A stretch of 64,000 bases of DNA from Lepidostoma basale (lineage: Eukaryota; Arthropoda; Insecta; Trichoptera; Lepidostomatidae), in NCBI GenBank assembly GCA_022606425.2, contig JAHDVF020001237.1, positions 1,261,001 to 1,325,000 of the forward strand. The letters run 5' to 3'. The translations under genes and the position numbers were made by a program. Positions 32,390-43,239 of this stretch are shown here, in pieces. Below the pieces are notes generated by a model that worked only from the letters and a program-made list of their open reading frames with translations, searched no databases and was not told the origin of the DNA. How positions within the stretch are numbered: the stretch's first letter is position 1; every line of letters starts with the position of its first letter.

Positions 32390-33033
32390 ATAGATATTAT
32401 TTGTTTACAAACGAAAACTAATTTCTTCATGAGGGATTGCGGGTATGCGTCCCATATCGGAGGAAATATTTTAGTTTTAAATTCAATAATAGAATAGATT
32501 CAATTCTATGAATGCATTGATTTGAAATAAGCGTATTGCGTAAAAAATCAAAGATTTGAAAAGTATTCTTATTATATCATAAAATGTTATATATTATAAC
32601 TACTACTTTCATTCTTAAAGTTTTGAAAAACCCTGAAAACATTGTATTCCCATATCACTTTATAACCATATTTCGGGCCGTAGACGCCTTTCCTCGGTGT
32701 AGAAAATTCAACAATTAAATAAGACAAAATCGTTACTTATATATTATACTAAATGACCGCAGACATCCTTCTTCACTGTAGATATTTTACGAGTACGAAG
32801 TGATAGCAAATACAGAACTTGCTTCCTGCTTTCAAAATCCCTACAACCCTTAAACGTCTTAGCTTTCTAGATAATGTCATTCCAATTTCAGAAATGTTAT
32901 CTTGGTTTTCCAATAAACATTTATCCCTAGCAAACATAGATCATCTAACGTGTAGTCTAACTTATACTTACTTGGTCTTCCGTATAGTTTAACTTCAAAT
33001 GTTACTGAATTACCAGTTGTAATAAGAAGATTT
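32390..33033. other. Mostly unassigned; weak family J motif
   Basis: At 32650-32702 (minus strand) a possible hammerhead-like relic reads CCGAGGA, A, AGGC...GGCCC, GAAAUAUGGU. It is too degenerate for a firm call. The rest is AT-rich. Confidence 0.25.
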
Positions 33034-33046
33034 TTTATTTCTTTTT
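33034..33046. repeat. Target-site duplication, left
   Basis: TTTATTTCTTTTT matches 38041-38053 exactly and marks the 5' boundary of the Jockey-type element. Confidence 0.85.
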
Positions 33047-33487
33047 CACGTCCGCCATTAATCACGTTAGTGTCACTGCGTTACGCTCCACGTTTTCTCA
33101 GATATAACTGAGCTTCCAGTATTCAGTTACGTTTATTCTGTTCCTAAGTTTTTTCTAATATGTATTGTTAGTGTTAAATTGTGTTTTAATAATCGTTCCA
33201 TGCCTAAAATTCGTACAAAAATGTGTTCTCAAACTGTTGTGCAATAGTTTTTAAGTCACCGCCATCTTGTTTCACAACTTCGTTCCTGTGCTGGCACTTG
33301 CTTGGCCGACCGCTCGGTCGCCATCTTGCCCGCCATCTTGAAACATACATCGCGAGTGAAGTGACAATCAGTGAAATAACAGTCTACTCTGTGCCTGATC
33401 CATTCCACCATCCAAACACTCGCATTACCTCATCACATACGCTTTCACTCACATTCCTTCTCCATAACAGTATACCAGTGTCTCAAA

Positions 33488-35189
33488 ATGCATAAAAAAA
33501 TTAGCGCAACTGACATGGACGAACTGAACAAATTTATAAAACTAATAACAGAGAAACGCAAAATGAAAAATACCGATGTTCAGGTCCTCGGCGAGATTCT
33601 CCTTCGCTCTCTCGAGAGGGAGGATGTTATCGAGGAGGGACATTCAGTGTCGTACAATCACCCTATCTACCGAGAAATGTTGGCATCCTTGCCTGACATA
33701 AGACCCCCTTTATCCCACTCTTCAGTCAATGAGAAATCTCAAGTCTCCATCAATGGCCCCTCCATTAACAACCATTCAGTTATTACGCCTTCTACTACTC
33801 CCGCGCCCTCCGCCTCCTTCTCCGCAAACGATACGGCCAAAAAAATTGTGACCAACTCATTATCTACCACAATTACCAGCACCATCTCCACTCCCACCAA
33901 ACACCTTGTCCAATCAAGATCGTGCTCACCCCCAACAACCTCTGATCATTCTATGGAATGGGAAACAGCAACAAACAATCGGAAACGAAAAACATCTGCC
34001 TTTCATGACCAAAATTCTTCACCTGAAAGCCCCTTCCACACTTCGCCAAACAAAATTTCTTCTCACACGATTATATCTCCCACTCCCTCTCCTCTTCCTT
34101 CCACTTCCCCTTCCACTTCCTCTTCTCTCCCTTCCACTTCCCCTTCCACTTCCTCTTCTCTCCCTTCCACTTCACTTCCTCTCTCTCCCTTCCACTTCAT
34201 CTTCTCTCCCCTCCACTTCCTCTCCTCCCCCTTCCTCTTCCTCTTCTCTCCCATCAGACTTTCTCTCGAAAATAACGAGAGTGCCTCCAATCATAATTTA
34301 CAAGGCCAACATCAACTGGCCTTCCATCAACGCAGCCCTGATCGAAAATGGTGTTGACTTCGTCGCCAAAAACACAAAGGACTGTATCAATATAACTCCC
34401 AAATCCGCCCTCGCCCATACAATGGCCACCAAACTCCTGATTGAGCGAGGTGAAAAATTCCATTCCTTTAGATTGAATGGCGATAAGCCACTAAAAGCTG
34501 TCATTCGAGATGTTCCCGAATGGGTCTCCACGACCCAATTCCACAACCAGCTTAAGGAACTAGGGTTTCCCATTCTTAAAGTCCAGAGAATGAAAGCCGG
34601 TCCCGAAAGGCGACCCATCGCCATGATGATGGTCGACCTGGAGCGATCGGATCAAGGCAAAAAAATATTTTCCGACCTCCAAGAGGTCGACAAATTTAGG
34701 GTGCGGGTGGAGTCACCCCACTCTAAAACAAAATCCAGCCAGTGCTTCAACTGTCAACAGTTCGGTCACGCAACTTCGGGCTGCCATGCTGATCCGAGGT
34801 GCGTGAAGTGCGGACAGAAGCACCACACCTCCACCTGCACAAAATCTCGCAATACTCCGGCCAAATGCGCCCTATGCGCAGGGTCACACCCAGCCAACTT
34901 CAGTGGGTGTCCAAAGCACCCGAAAAGAACCCAGCCCTGCGGACAAACAAACCCTCAGCCATCACCATCTAAAATAATAAGTACCCCTGCCTTCGTGAAC
35001 ACACAATGGCCAGCGCCTTCATATGCCAAGATGGCCGCATCAACTAGCCCCCCCACACAAACATCGATTCCTCAAATTTTCCCTCCACAAATTGATCCTT
35101 TCCATGCACTAATCCAAGGTTTTTCAAGCTTGGTTAATGAGCTAAGAAAGACTGTCACCTTCAACGCCATCAACCCATCTAATGTCTAA
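33488..35189 (+). pseudogene. LINE ORF1 (nucleic-acid-binding protein), one frameshift
   Basis: ORF1 of Jockey-type LINEs coats the RNA and assists reverse transcription. Translation starts at 33488 (MHKKISATDMDELNKF) and is open to 34357. From about 34165-34195 the correct protein continues in the +1 frame and ends at 35189. The switch lies inside a Pro/Ser/Thr-rich tract coded by CTTCCACTTCC-type repeats, so it equals a 1-base insertion or 2-base deletion there. Past the tract come the conserved PRE-like region (RDVPEWVSTTQF) and three knuckles at 34743-34918: CX2CX4HX4C, CX2CX3HX4C and CX2CX3HX6C. A sequencing or assembly slip in the repeat cannot be excluded. Confidence 0.85.
34070..34260. 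repeat. Imperfect CT-rich tandem repeat within ORF1
   Basis: Repeats of about 32 bp ('cccttccacttcctcttctc') encode PSTSSSL runs. The complementary strand gives a spurious Glu/Lys-rich frame. It is the likely site of the ORF1 frameshift. Confidence 0.85.
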
Positions 35190-37932
35190 CCCTACACCTA
35201 CCCTACCAACCAACCTCCAAGTGGCATTTTGGAACGCGGGTGGTACCCTGCGATCACACCGCCTGGAGGTAGAACACTTCCTCTCGACCTACAACCTTGA
35301 CATTCTTCTTGTCACAGAAACGTGGCTTAAACCTAGCCTTCGCTACTCTATCCCTAATTACCTCATCTACCGAACCGACCGCCTTGATAACAAAGGAGGT
35401 GGTACAGCAATCCTAATAAAAAAATCCCTCCAGCATTGCTCCTCAACAACACCTTCTAACATAAATATTGAAACCACTGCTATAGTGATACAAACAAAAA
35501 ATTCTGGTCCCCTTAAATTCATTTCCGCCTACTCTCCACCTCGTAGACGATTCACTCCAATAGAACTGGACGATATTTTCTTCGAAAACATTCCCACAGT
35601 CCTAGCTGGAGACCTAAATTCCAAACATGGCGCCTGGCACAGTCTCAAAGATAATAAGAAAGGCAAAGATCTTTTCGACTATTTCCAAAATCGACCAGAC
35701 ATATTCATCACAGCTCCCGATACTCCGACAATTTTCAATAAAAATCCAAAACATTCCCCGGACGTCATCGATATTGTCATGACTAAAAACTTTACCCTCC
35801 CTCTCACCCTACAGGTAGTAGACGAACTATCCTCTGATCATATCCCTATACTTATCTACATCTCTGATGAACCATTCCACCGTGACCCCCATTTCCCCAC
35901 CAGAAATAAAATTAATTGGTATTCTCTTCCCGAAATCATCCACGAAATGATCAAAATCCCAACAAAAATTCCAGACCCAGAATCTCTCGATCAGGTCACG
36001 AATGAAATGACATTTATCCTACAGACTGCTCTAAAAAATGCAACCACAGTTGTAGACAACGACATATACAGACCAAATCTACCTACCGATATCCAACAGA
36101 TAATACGCCACAAAAATACCATTAGAAAAAGATGGCAAAAATATCGACAACCTCAGGATAAAACACTTCTCAACAAACTAAACATTGACGTCAAAAAAGC
36201 CATCACCGACTTACGCAATGACCGCTGGATGGATTATCTAGAGTCATTAAACGATGACGACAAGACAGCCTTCTGGAAATTATCCAAAAATCTTCGCAAA
36301 CCCCACTCAAGAATCACACCGTTACAAGGTCCAAATGGATTAGTGTACTCCGACGCCGACAGGGCAGAAACATTTGCATCGAGCCTAGAAGATCAATTCA
36401 CGACAAATAACGAACATGACAATCCATTATTCGTGGCCTCGATCGAATCTCACGTTTCACAACTCTTAGCCAAAACTCCTTCATCCCCACCGATCCCATT
36501 CACCTCACCTAGAGAGGTGAAACAACAAATAAAATATCTTAATACCCGCAAATCACCAGGTCCTGACTCAATATCTAACAAAATTCTCAAATCTCTCCCT
36601 CTCAAAGGCATCTGTGCCCTGACAGCGATCTTCAACGCATCCCTTAGACTCCGATACTTCCCGAAACCCTACAAAATCGCAGACGTTATCCTTCTTCCCA
36701 AGCCAGGCAAGGACCCAACAGCTCCTTCAAATCATAGACCAATTAGTCTTCTTCCTTGCACTGGTAAATTGTTGGAAAAACTCATACAATCAAGACTCAA
36801 AACAACACTTCACGAACAGAGTACCATTCCAGATTTTCAACACGGTTTCCGTGCCCAACACTCCACACAACATCAGCTACTTCGTGTAGTTGAACTTATT
36901 GCCACAAACTTTAACACGCGCAAATTCACCACTTTCTTTTCCCTAGATGTCAGTAAAGCATTCGACCGCGTCTGGCACACCGGCCTGTTATACAAAATGG
37001 GAAAAGCAAACATCCCACTGCCTATGATTCAACTCATAGCCAGCTTTCTGTCCGATCGCCTTTTCAGCGTCAAAATCAACAAGGCCAAATCCCTTGTACG
37101 CCCTATCAGAGCAGGAGTTCCCCAAGGTTCAGTAATGGCTCCTACTCTGTTCAACATCTACTGCAGTGATATCCCTCTTCCCCGAGATCAGAACACCCAC
37201 ATCGCCCAATTCGCTGACGATACGGGCATCATCTCCAGTGCTAAAAGGCCGCTTCTCGCGACCCGCAGGGTGCAAAAGCAGGCCGATGTGCTAGAGGTGT
37301 GGTGCAAAAACTGGCGCATTACCATCAATCCGAGTAAAAGCGCAGCGACCCTTTTCAGTAAAAGACACATTCCTCCAAACATTCCCAACATAAAAATGTT
37401 CAGCCAAGACGTTCCTTGGACCAAAACAATCAAATACCTTGGGGTTACCTTGGATTCTAAGCTGACATGGAGGCCACACATTACAAATAAAGTCAAAGCC
37501 GCGTCAAAAGCAATCTCAGCCCTCTACCCAATGTTAGCTAGAAACAGTAAACTAAGCATCGACAATAAACTCCTGATATACAAAACGGTTATAAGGCCGA
37601 TCTTCACTTATGCAGCCCCAATCTGGGGCTATGCAGCTTCGAGTCACATACAAAAACTCCAAATCCTGCAAAATAAGGCTATCCGTTTATCGCTTGGTGC
37701 GCCTTCATGGACCAGGATTACACAACTGCACCTAGAATCGGGAATCCCGATGATAGATGAATTCATTCTGAAACTTGCCGAACGTTTTTACAAAGGACTC
37801 CCTTCACATCCCAACCCCACAATAAAAGACCTCTCTAATTACGACCCAAACACTTCCAGCCGCCACAAGCGCCCAAAATCGATTCTCCTTCAGAGGAACA
37901 CTCCGGGCCACACAAATCATGCCCCCGAATAA
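35182..37932 (+). CDS. LINE ORF2: endonuclease and reverse transcriptase, 916 aa
   Basis: This protein nicks target DNA and copies the element RNA at the nick. The start ATG at 35182 overlaps the ORF1 stop in ATGTCTAA, an arrangement compatible with termination-reinitiation. The N-terminal endonuclease (about 10-230) keeps VTETWL (E46), GDLNSKHGAWH (D144) and SSDHIPI (D219, H220). The RT region keeps NHRPISLLPCTGK, GFRAQHSTQHQL, LDVSKAFDRV (D589), GVPQGSVMAPTLFN, QFADDTG (D679, D680) and KYLGVTLD. No RNase H domain follows, as expected for the clade. Length and all catalytic residues are intact, so it could encode an active enzyme. Confidence 0.93.
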   Translation: MSNPTPTLPTNLQVAFWNAGGTLRSHRLEVEHFLSTYNLDILLVTETWLKPSLRYSIPNYLIYRTDRLDNKGGGTAILIKKSLQHCSSTTPSNINIETTAIVIQTKNSGPLKFISAYSPPRRRFTPIELDDIFFENIPTVLAGDLNSKHGAWHSLKDNKKGKDLFDYFQNRPDIFITAPDTPTIFNKNPKHSPDVIDIVMTKNFTLPLTLQVVDELSSDHIPILIYISDEPFHRDPHFPTRNKINWYSLPEIIHEMIKIPTKIPDPESLDQVTNEMTFILQTALKNATTVVDNDIYRPNLPTDIQQIIRHKNTIRKRWQKYRQPQDKTLLNKLNIDVKKAITDLRNDRWMDYLESLNDDDKTAFWKLSKNLRKPHSRITPLQGPNGLVYSDADRAETFASSLEDQFTTNNEHDNPLFVASIESHVSQLLAKTPSSPPIPFTSPREVKQQIKYLNTRKSPGPDSISNKILKSLPLKGICALTAIFNASLRLRYFPKPYKIADVILLPKPGKDPTAPSNHRPISLLPCTGKLLEKLIQSRLKTTLHEQSTIPDFQHGFRAQHSTQHQLLRVVELIATNFNTRKFTTFFSLDVSKAFDRVWHTGLLYKMGKANIPLPMIQLIASFLSDRLFSVKINKAKSLVRPIRAGVPQGSVMAPTLFNIYCSDIPLPRDQNTHIAQFADDTGIISSAKRPLLATRRVQKQADVLEVWCKNWRITINPSKSAATLFSKRHIPPNIPNIKMFSQDVPWTKTIKYLGVTLDSKLTWRPHITNKVKAASKAISALYPMLARNSKLSIDNKLLIYKTVIRPIFTYAAPIWGYAASSHIQKLQILQNKAIRLSLGAPSWTRITQLHLESGIPMIDEFILKLAERFYKGLPSHPNPTIKDLSNYDPNTSSRHKRPKSILLQRNTPGHTNHAPE

Positions 37933-38040
37933 ACTAACAACCCACCAAATCACCTTCCAACAATGTTCCCATCAGACGTAAGAGGAATAGCCACATGAGC
38001 TGAACCTCTGTAAGCCAGAAGATCCAAGTCCAAGTCCAAG

Positions 38041-38053
38041 TTTATTTCTTTTT
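38041..38053. repeat. Target-site duplication, right
   Basis: The exact copy of 33034-33046, immediately after the (TCCAAG)3 array. Confidence 0.85.
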
Positions 38054-38054
38054 T

Positions 38055-38760
38055 TAATGCAATTTTTTTATTCCAGGAACATACGTTAACTTATATTTTT
38101 CAAAATTCTGTAAATGCGAATTTATTCTACTAATATAATTTGCGGTGTGACATTTCTAAATATGTAACATACTAATATATTTGATTACACCACTTAAATT
38201 TGTTGTTGAAACAACTAAAATGTTTTGTTTCCGCTTATGCCGTAATTAAAATAAGTTTTGTTTCATTACCACTATTTACAGTTATAAAACAAACTGTATG
38301 TTATCCAGTTTGTAGTTAGAATATCCCATGATGTGTTTGTATTTCATTTATGAATTATTAATGATAATAGTAGGTATATAATCGAGTTTGTAGCCAATAC
38401 AATAGAAGAAGCTTAAACAAATTTAAACAATCTGTAGTATCAACACGCGTAAATTTTAACCAACAATCTGCTATCATAATGTTTGGCAGTTTTATAAGTA
38501 TTTTTATTTATATAATAATATAAAATACTTTAGAGAAATTGATTTCACCTAGCGAAGAAATTCTTAAACTAAACCAAATCGCCAAACAGTGTGTGTTTAT
38601 AAAGATAATTTTGGAAAAAAACTTTTAAATTTGAATTTACAATAAAGGACACAATGTTTGGTAATAAGGTTTAGTTTGAGAATGCCCTCGCAAAGAGGAA
38701 AAAATTTGTCACACGTGTCCATAATTTTACATAAATAAAAATATCTATAAAACCATCAAA
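38055..38760. other. No recognised feature
   Basis: AT-rich; no feature. Confidence 0.35.
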
Positions 38761-38764
38761 ACAA

Positions 38765-39160
38765 TTGCGTTTACATTCTAATTTATAATGGAGTTTTACA
38801 AAATAAAAACCACAACTATCAATAAGAGAGTGTACATTTTTTTAATGAAAATATCCGTTTCATATTGATTGGCTGTTGAATATAAAATTCGTGTAAATAA
38901 TGACAATCGAGTACCTTATAAAGGCAAAACATGTCACTCACATATATTATAATATAATAAAACATTTAAAAATCGGATGTTCTTAATACTCAATATTTGA
39001 TACTTATTATGAAGTTTTACAATTACAAGTTACATACAATAAGTTTTATATTTTAGTTAGGTACATTAAGTTTTACATATTAATTTAAAAAAAAACCAGC
39101 AACAACGTAACAAAAATCGGTTGTTTATTGTTTCTTGAACAATGATGTGAAACTCTTTAT
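38765..39160. repeat. Family A fragments
   Basis: A core-less end appears at 38785-38800 ('ataatggagttttac'). A plus-strand motif relic is at 38910-38950 (UACCUUAUAAAGGC, AAAACAUGUCACUC), and a further end at 39117-39155 ('ttattgtttcttgaacaatg'). Confidence 0.45.
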
Positions 39161-39194
39161 TATATAAATTCTTTATTAAAAAAACACCCTTATA

Positions 39195-39222
39195 CACATT
39201 GTTATACAAAGGGTATTTTTTT
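39195..39222. repeat. AT-rich hairpin
   Basis: 'acccttatacac' and 'ttatacaaagggt' form an imperfect inverted repeat between two family A pieces. Confidence 0.35.
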
Positions 39223-39519
39223 AGAGATATACTAATTCAAAATGAAAAAAAAAAACACATTAAAATAATGTTAATCTATGATATTGGCTCTATTTAATAG
39301 ATAATTTTATGCCATTATTGTTTAAATATGATTTCGGGCATATGAGCGCCACGGCTAACTCGAAAGAAGCGCAATCGTGAAGTCCAATTTTCGACACCTT
39401 TATTGAGCAACTGCGTGAAATGGCAAAATGTATTGACTACAAATCAACTGTCAATTGTCAGATTGACAGTCTGTAAAAACTATGTTTCTAGTTTAAAAAC
39501 CTAACCTTTAAAAAAATAC

Positions 39520-39625
39520 CCTTTATGATTACATTTGATAATTGCTTTAGAAAGGCGAATCATGTCATTCCATATAAAAATTATTAAAACTCCTATAAGA
39601 CAGACGTTTTCATTTACTTTAAAAA
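39520..39625 (+). repeat. Family A, half element
   Basis: The plus-strand motif reads UUGAUAA, UU, GCUUU-AGA-AAGGC, GAAUCAUGUCAUU, with the usual right arm 'aactcctataagacagacg'. The U3/A8 core variant is kept; GAAA is GAAU. Confidence 0.5.
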
Positions 39626-39629
39626 TTGG

Positions 39630-40285
39630 TTGGTTTATTTAAACGACATTAAAGATTTCTTACCTGAGTCAACAGTATTTATTCGTACATAAATATTGAA
39701 ATATTTCCCTGCGGTATAGCCGAAGTATTCAATGACGAAAATTAGCAGATATGATAATGAACGATTTGTCTCCTTCTATCATCGACTATTGAACATAGTC
39801 TCTAAGTCCGGCCCTGCAGAAGCCGAATTACGCTTGCTTTTAACGAATTAGCCTATGGAAGATAATACCATTAAATATTTATGGAAGGTCGGAATAATAA
39901 ATTGGGTGTCCTCTTTATATCCCAATCAGAAGTAGTTATCTCAGGATTGGGCTTCTGCGCATGTGTGGGGAACGGATACGAGAACGTTACATAAAAATCG
40001 TCCATAAAAGACCAACTGTAAAATGCTTTCAAATTAACCCGAATGAAAATATGTACATCCTTATATATTGTATTATATACTCAAGTTAAAGTTTGTATTT
40101 ATACGATTAACGGAGGATTTAGGACTTCTCTTTGTAAGTTGTAAATTAACGTTCATTACATTAACATTTTTTTTGCGTTTCGGTTCAATAATGAAAATTG
40201 AAAAATTGGTTTAATATATATTGAGTTGTATTTCACTTGTTCTTGTTTCAAGACGACATCTTTGAAATGTTTTCTACAGTAAATA
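39630..40285. other. Single-copy island
   Basis: The stretch 39740-39990 is GC-richer, repeat-free and without a coding frame. It ends in more AT-rich DNA. Confidence 0.3.
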
Positions 40286-40289
40286 TAGT

Positions 40290-40405
40290 TTAACATCTCG
40301 CCACGATGATGGATCGCAACAATCTTCTATCATACAGCGTGCCATATGTTACTTTCGTCAGTCTTCCTCAGTTTCGTCCTCCTTTCACATTGTTAAGTGT
40401 CTTCA
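40290..40405 (-). pseudogene. LINE-T relic (weak)
   Basis: It aligns loosely on the minus strand with the LINE-T end ('catctcgccac', 'atggatcgcaacaatctt', 'cagtcttcctcagtttcg'). The tail is lost. Confidence 0.35.
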
Positions 40406-40524
40406 TGTATTTTGTTAAAGTTTTAATTTTTAATGATTTTCGACACTCAATTAGATTCAGATATAAAAAAGTTAGAAAGACATCATTAACGCTAGTTGAA
40501 ATTATTACTATAAATGGTAGATAA

Positions 40525-40830
40525 TTCATTGTTTTAGTGGAAACACTTTAGTACATTTTTAATATTTTAACATTATTATCTGTTTATTTAAAACACTATT
40601 ATTGAACATCACAAATTGATTTTATTTCTTTCGAAATTGTCGCGACAGCTGTTTCGCTAACCAATATTAACATCATCAGGTGTTACATTCAACTAACAGC
40701 TGTCAAAAACAACAATTTTGAAAAAAATAAAATCAATTTATGATATTCTATGACAGTGTTCTTATTAAACATTTAATATTACTATATAATTACTCATATT
40801 AAATGTTAATATTACTATATAATTACTCAA
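40525..40830. repeat. Family B element
   Basis: The left part has 'attgttttagtggaaacac', the counterpart of 19440 and 23220. A ribozyme-like motif sits on the minus strand at 40640-40686 and a short inverted remnant at 40690-40760. The end is doubled ('taatattactatataattac' at 40777 and 40809). Confidence 0.5.
40640..40688 (-). ncRNA. Hammerhead-like motif, family B (canonical core)
   Basis: The minus-strand order is: UAACAC, CUGAUGA (40673-40679), U, stem II GUUAA/UUAGC with a six-base loop, GAAA, ACAGCUGU (self-complementary stem III), C, GCGAC. All invariant core residues are present. Stem I is weak (G-C, mismatch, G-C). The extra U precedes stem II as in other families. Confidence 0.5.
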
Positions 40831-40930
40831 GAAATTGGAGAATAAGGGCATCAAACAGACAAGAATGGAGGAAGCTCCTGGATTCAGCCAAGGCCCACCC
40901 AGGGCTGTCGAGCTTAGGATGATGATGATG
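40830..40930 (+). pseudogene. Very short LINE 3' end with (GAT)n tail and 13-bp duplication
   Basis: It encodes NWRIRASNRQEWRKLLDSAK and AHPGLSSLG then a stop, followed by GATGATGATGATG. ATATAATTACTCA is duplicated at 40817-40829 and 40931-40943. Only about 100 bp were inserted, into a family B or K element. Confidence 0.8.
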
Positions 40931-40959
40931 ATATAATTACTCATGAATTAAATCACTAT

Positions 40960-41040
40960 TTTTTTCCACTTTCGAGTTTTTCTCTGTCGATATATTTCGA
41001 GAGTTTTTTACCTTCATCATCGAGAGAGAGTTACAAACTG
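40960..41040 (-). ncRNA. Hammerhead-like motif, family K
   Basis: The minus-strand order is: AACUCUC, UCGAUGA, U, stem II GAAGGU/ACUCUC (five of six pairs), GAAA, AUAUAU, C, GACAG. GACAG pairs with CUCUC upstream (four of five) as stem I. It is independent in sequence from the other families but follows the same layout. Confidence 0.4.
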
Positions 41041-41044
41041 TTTA

Positions 41045-41685
41045 TATCATTAATATTTTATTATAAAGTTTTCACCATCGTTCAATAAATAATATTATAT
41101 TGTAGATAAAATGGAACATTGTAAAAATCTAGCTGTTGGTTATACGTTACACCCAACAATAAACTTGTATAATATTATATATCAAGGTAAAATTTATGGT
41201 AAAATAAAAAAAAAATCATTGTAAACCTTTTTTTACATAATTGAAAATTTTTATGATTGACCATTTAAATTCACAATGCAATTCACTTTATACAGTAATT
41301 TTGTAAAGTTTGAAGTATTTATCATATGTATACGTGGTTAAATCACATACAAGTAGGTACGTACACGATATAATACCCAAATACTTACATCAGTTGGTGG
41401 AGGGGGAAAAGGGACCGCGAAATGAGCCTCAAACACAAGATGCCCAGCTTCAAGTTTCCGGAAACTTCAGCCGCATGTAGTACTAGGAAAAGCCACATTC
41501 GCGCCCTTCTCTGTGATAAAACGCTAACTTACTTAGCATACAAAATAAATTTAACCATATTTAGATGCTTGTAAACTTCTTAAAAGAGGTGGTCAGATCA
41601 CCAAATAAATCTAGACATGGACGATAATACAATAATAATATAATAATAAATTGAATGCGGCATTTTTTTTCTTCTCTTTTTCTTT
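41045..41685. other. Unassigned
   Basis: A GC-rich patch at 41395-41525 has no coding frame; the rest is AT-rich. Confidence 0.35.
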
Positions 41686-41689
41686 ATTA

Positions 41690-41930
41690 TGTACTTTTCC
41701 TATACAACACTTACATTAAAAAATTAAAATTATATAGACATGTTTCGGACAACCAGTCCTTCTTCTGTGATATATTATAAAATATTATAAAATTGTTTAC
41801 ATGATCTGACAGATGTTATAAAGATTTATTTTGGAACGTTTATGCTTTTGTTATTACAAATATTATGATTCAATTTAAAATTTAAAACAATCATTTAAAG
41901 TTCTTATTGGGGTTCAGGTAATTACTTACA
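41690..41930 (-). repeat. Family D element, single
   Basis: The body matches 9325-9640 ('caacacttacatt', 'tattataaaattgtttac'). The minus-strand motif at 41733-41775 reads CAGAAGA, A, stem II GGAC/GUCC with a five-base loop, GAAA, ACAUGU, C, UAUAU pairing with AUAUA upstream. G8 is kept here but U4 is A. Confidence 0.5.
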
Positions 41931-41934
41931 ACAA

Positions 41935-43235
41935 AGGAAATAAATCAAAGATTGGACTTGACGTTAAATTTATTTGATTATTTATAATATTCATGCGCCA
42001 TCTTCACGAATTCGAGAAACATCGATTTCCGAAGTGATTAACTTCAGATAATGTATGTCGACGCTGTTCATAGTACTTATCATGCTTTCAAAGATGTGGA
42101 GTTCTTCAGAAATGTATTAATTTATGAAAATAAAAGATTATGTATGAACCCATCCTACCTTTCGGCAAAGAATTGGTCCCCAGAATGTTGTAAATTCTGT
42201 ACACTATAATTCAAAATTGTAATTAATTTTAATTAGACAAATTTAAATTAATCAATAGGTATGCCGATACGATATCAACGTGTATGATATACTCGTATAC
42301 TATATTATATAAATTAAATTGTGTATATAGCCTGGATAATTGGACTATTAAATCTTCGACCTAACTAGTTTGAGAAGGAAATATAATACAGCGGGTGTGT
42401 GGCGCGGATATAATATACTGGAAAAGGTCATTCGTGAATCGGCGCCGAGTTACATCACGACGCCTGGTAACAGCCAGAACACCAATTTGTAGAAATGATC
42501 CTCGTAAGAGATTTACGAGATTCCCAAATATTAATTACTCTTATTAGCGATGATATATAGAGGGCGCCTGACTCGTATTTCAACCTGAAACGCTAAGGTA
42601 ATTTTATACATCTCAGATGTACCCTCTTCGGTGCCTTTAAAGCTGAGTACGTATAGTTTTATTGCGGGCAGTATTTCTTAATAATGTGGCCATTATTGTA
42701 TCGATAAATAAAAGATTTTGTTTCACTTTTCCCGATGCCGTATTTCACTAGATACGGTAATGGGGTAGTCCCGCGCCCGTGGAGAAAAGGATTTGCGATT
42801 GATATATTCGGGATCGTTCTAGAATCTATTATCCATAAATCATATCAACTTAATCGTGACCTGCAATCTGTTATACTCCAGAGTGTTGGGTCGTGCTTTG
42901 GAGTGGCCATATCACATGTAATAGAATACTAGAAAGATGCCAAATTTGAAGTGTTTTCTAAGATTTTTTTTTTTATGTTCAAACACAATATTCAACGAGG
43001 TTTTCTTCTGCTATAAATCGTATATCACTTGAAATATTTTATATATTACAGTTACCGGAGCGATTATGTAAAATGCCATACTAAAAAAAATAACGTAATA
43101 TGATTTTTAACATTTTTTTTATATAAATTCGTTGAGTAATCTGCTTCACCTAACTTGGGGCTCACCAACATATTTTAAGGTATGGAAAAATACATCAATT
43201 CTTAATTTATGATAAATGTAAAGGTAAAACATATT
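41935..43235. other. Unassigned; single-copy island
   Basis: The stretch 42380-42760 is a GC-richer, apparently single-copy island with no supported gene; the 65-codon frame at 42735-42932 has no motif. The stretch 42960-43230 is AT-rich. Confidence 0.3.
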
Positions 43236-43239
43236 TTAA

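Larger units (their letters stand above)
33047..38040 (+). mobile_element. Full-length Jockey-clade LINE, 4,994 bp
   Basis: The element is delimited by a perfect 13-bp target duplication (33034-33046 and 38041-38053). It has a 5' UTR of about 440 bp (33047-33487), two ORFs overlapping by eight bases, a 108-bp 3' UTR and a terminal (TCCAAG)3 array at 38023-38040 in place of a poly(A) tail. Clade assignment rests on three CCHC knuckles in ORF1, an APE-type endonuclease plus RT in a 916-codon ORF2, and no RNase H domain. Its GC content is clearly higher than the flanks. It is probably a recent insertion; the only visible lesion is the ORF1 frameshift. Confidence 0.92.

Noticed and set aside
32645..32705. 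Further hammerhead-like family (J)
   Set aside because: The CCGAGGA core and stem III are too degenerate; kept only as a weak note.
33223..33495. Separate 90-codon gene upstream of ORF1
   Set aside because: It lies inside the 5' UTR of the LINE, has no motif and ends at the ORF1 start.
34063..34290. Glu/Lys-rich minus-strand ORF
   Set aside because: It is the complement of the CT-rich repeat inside LINE ORF1.
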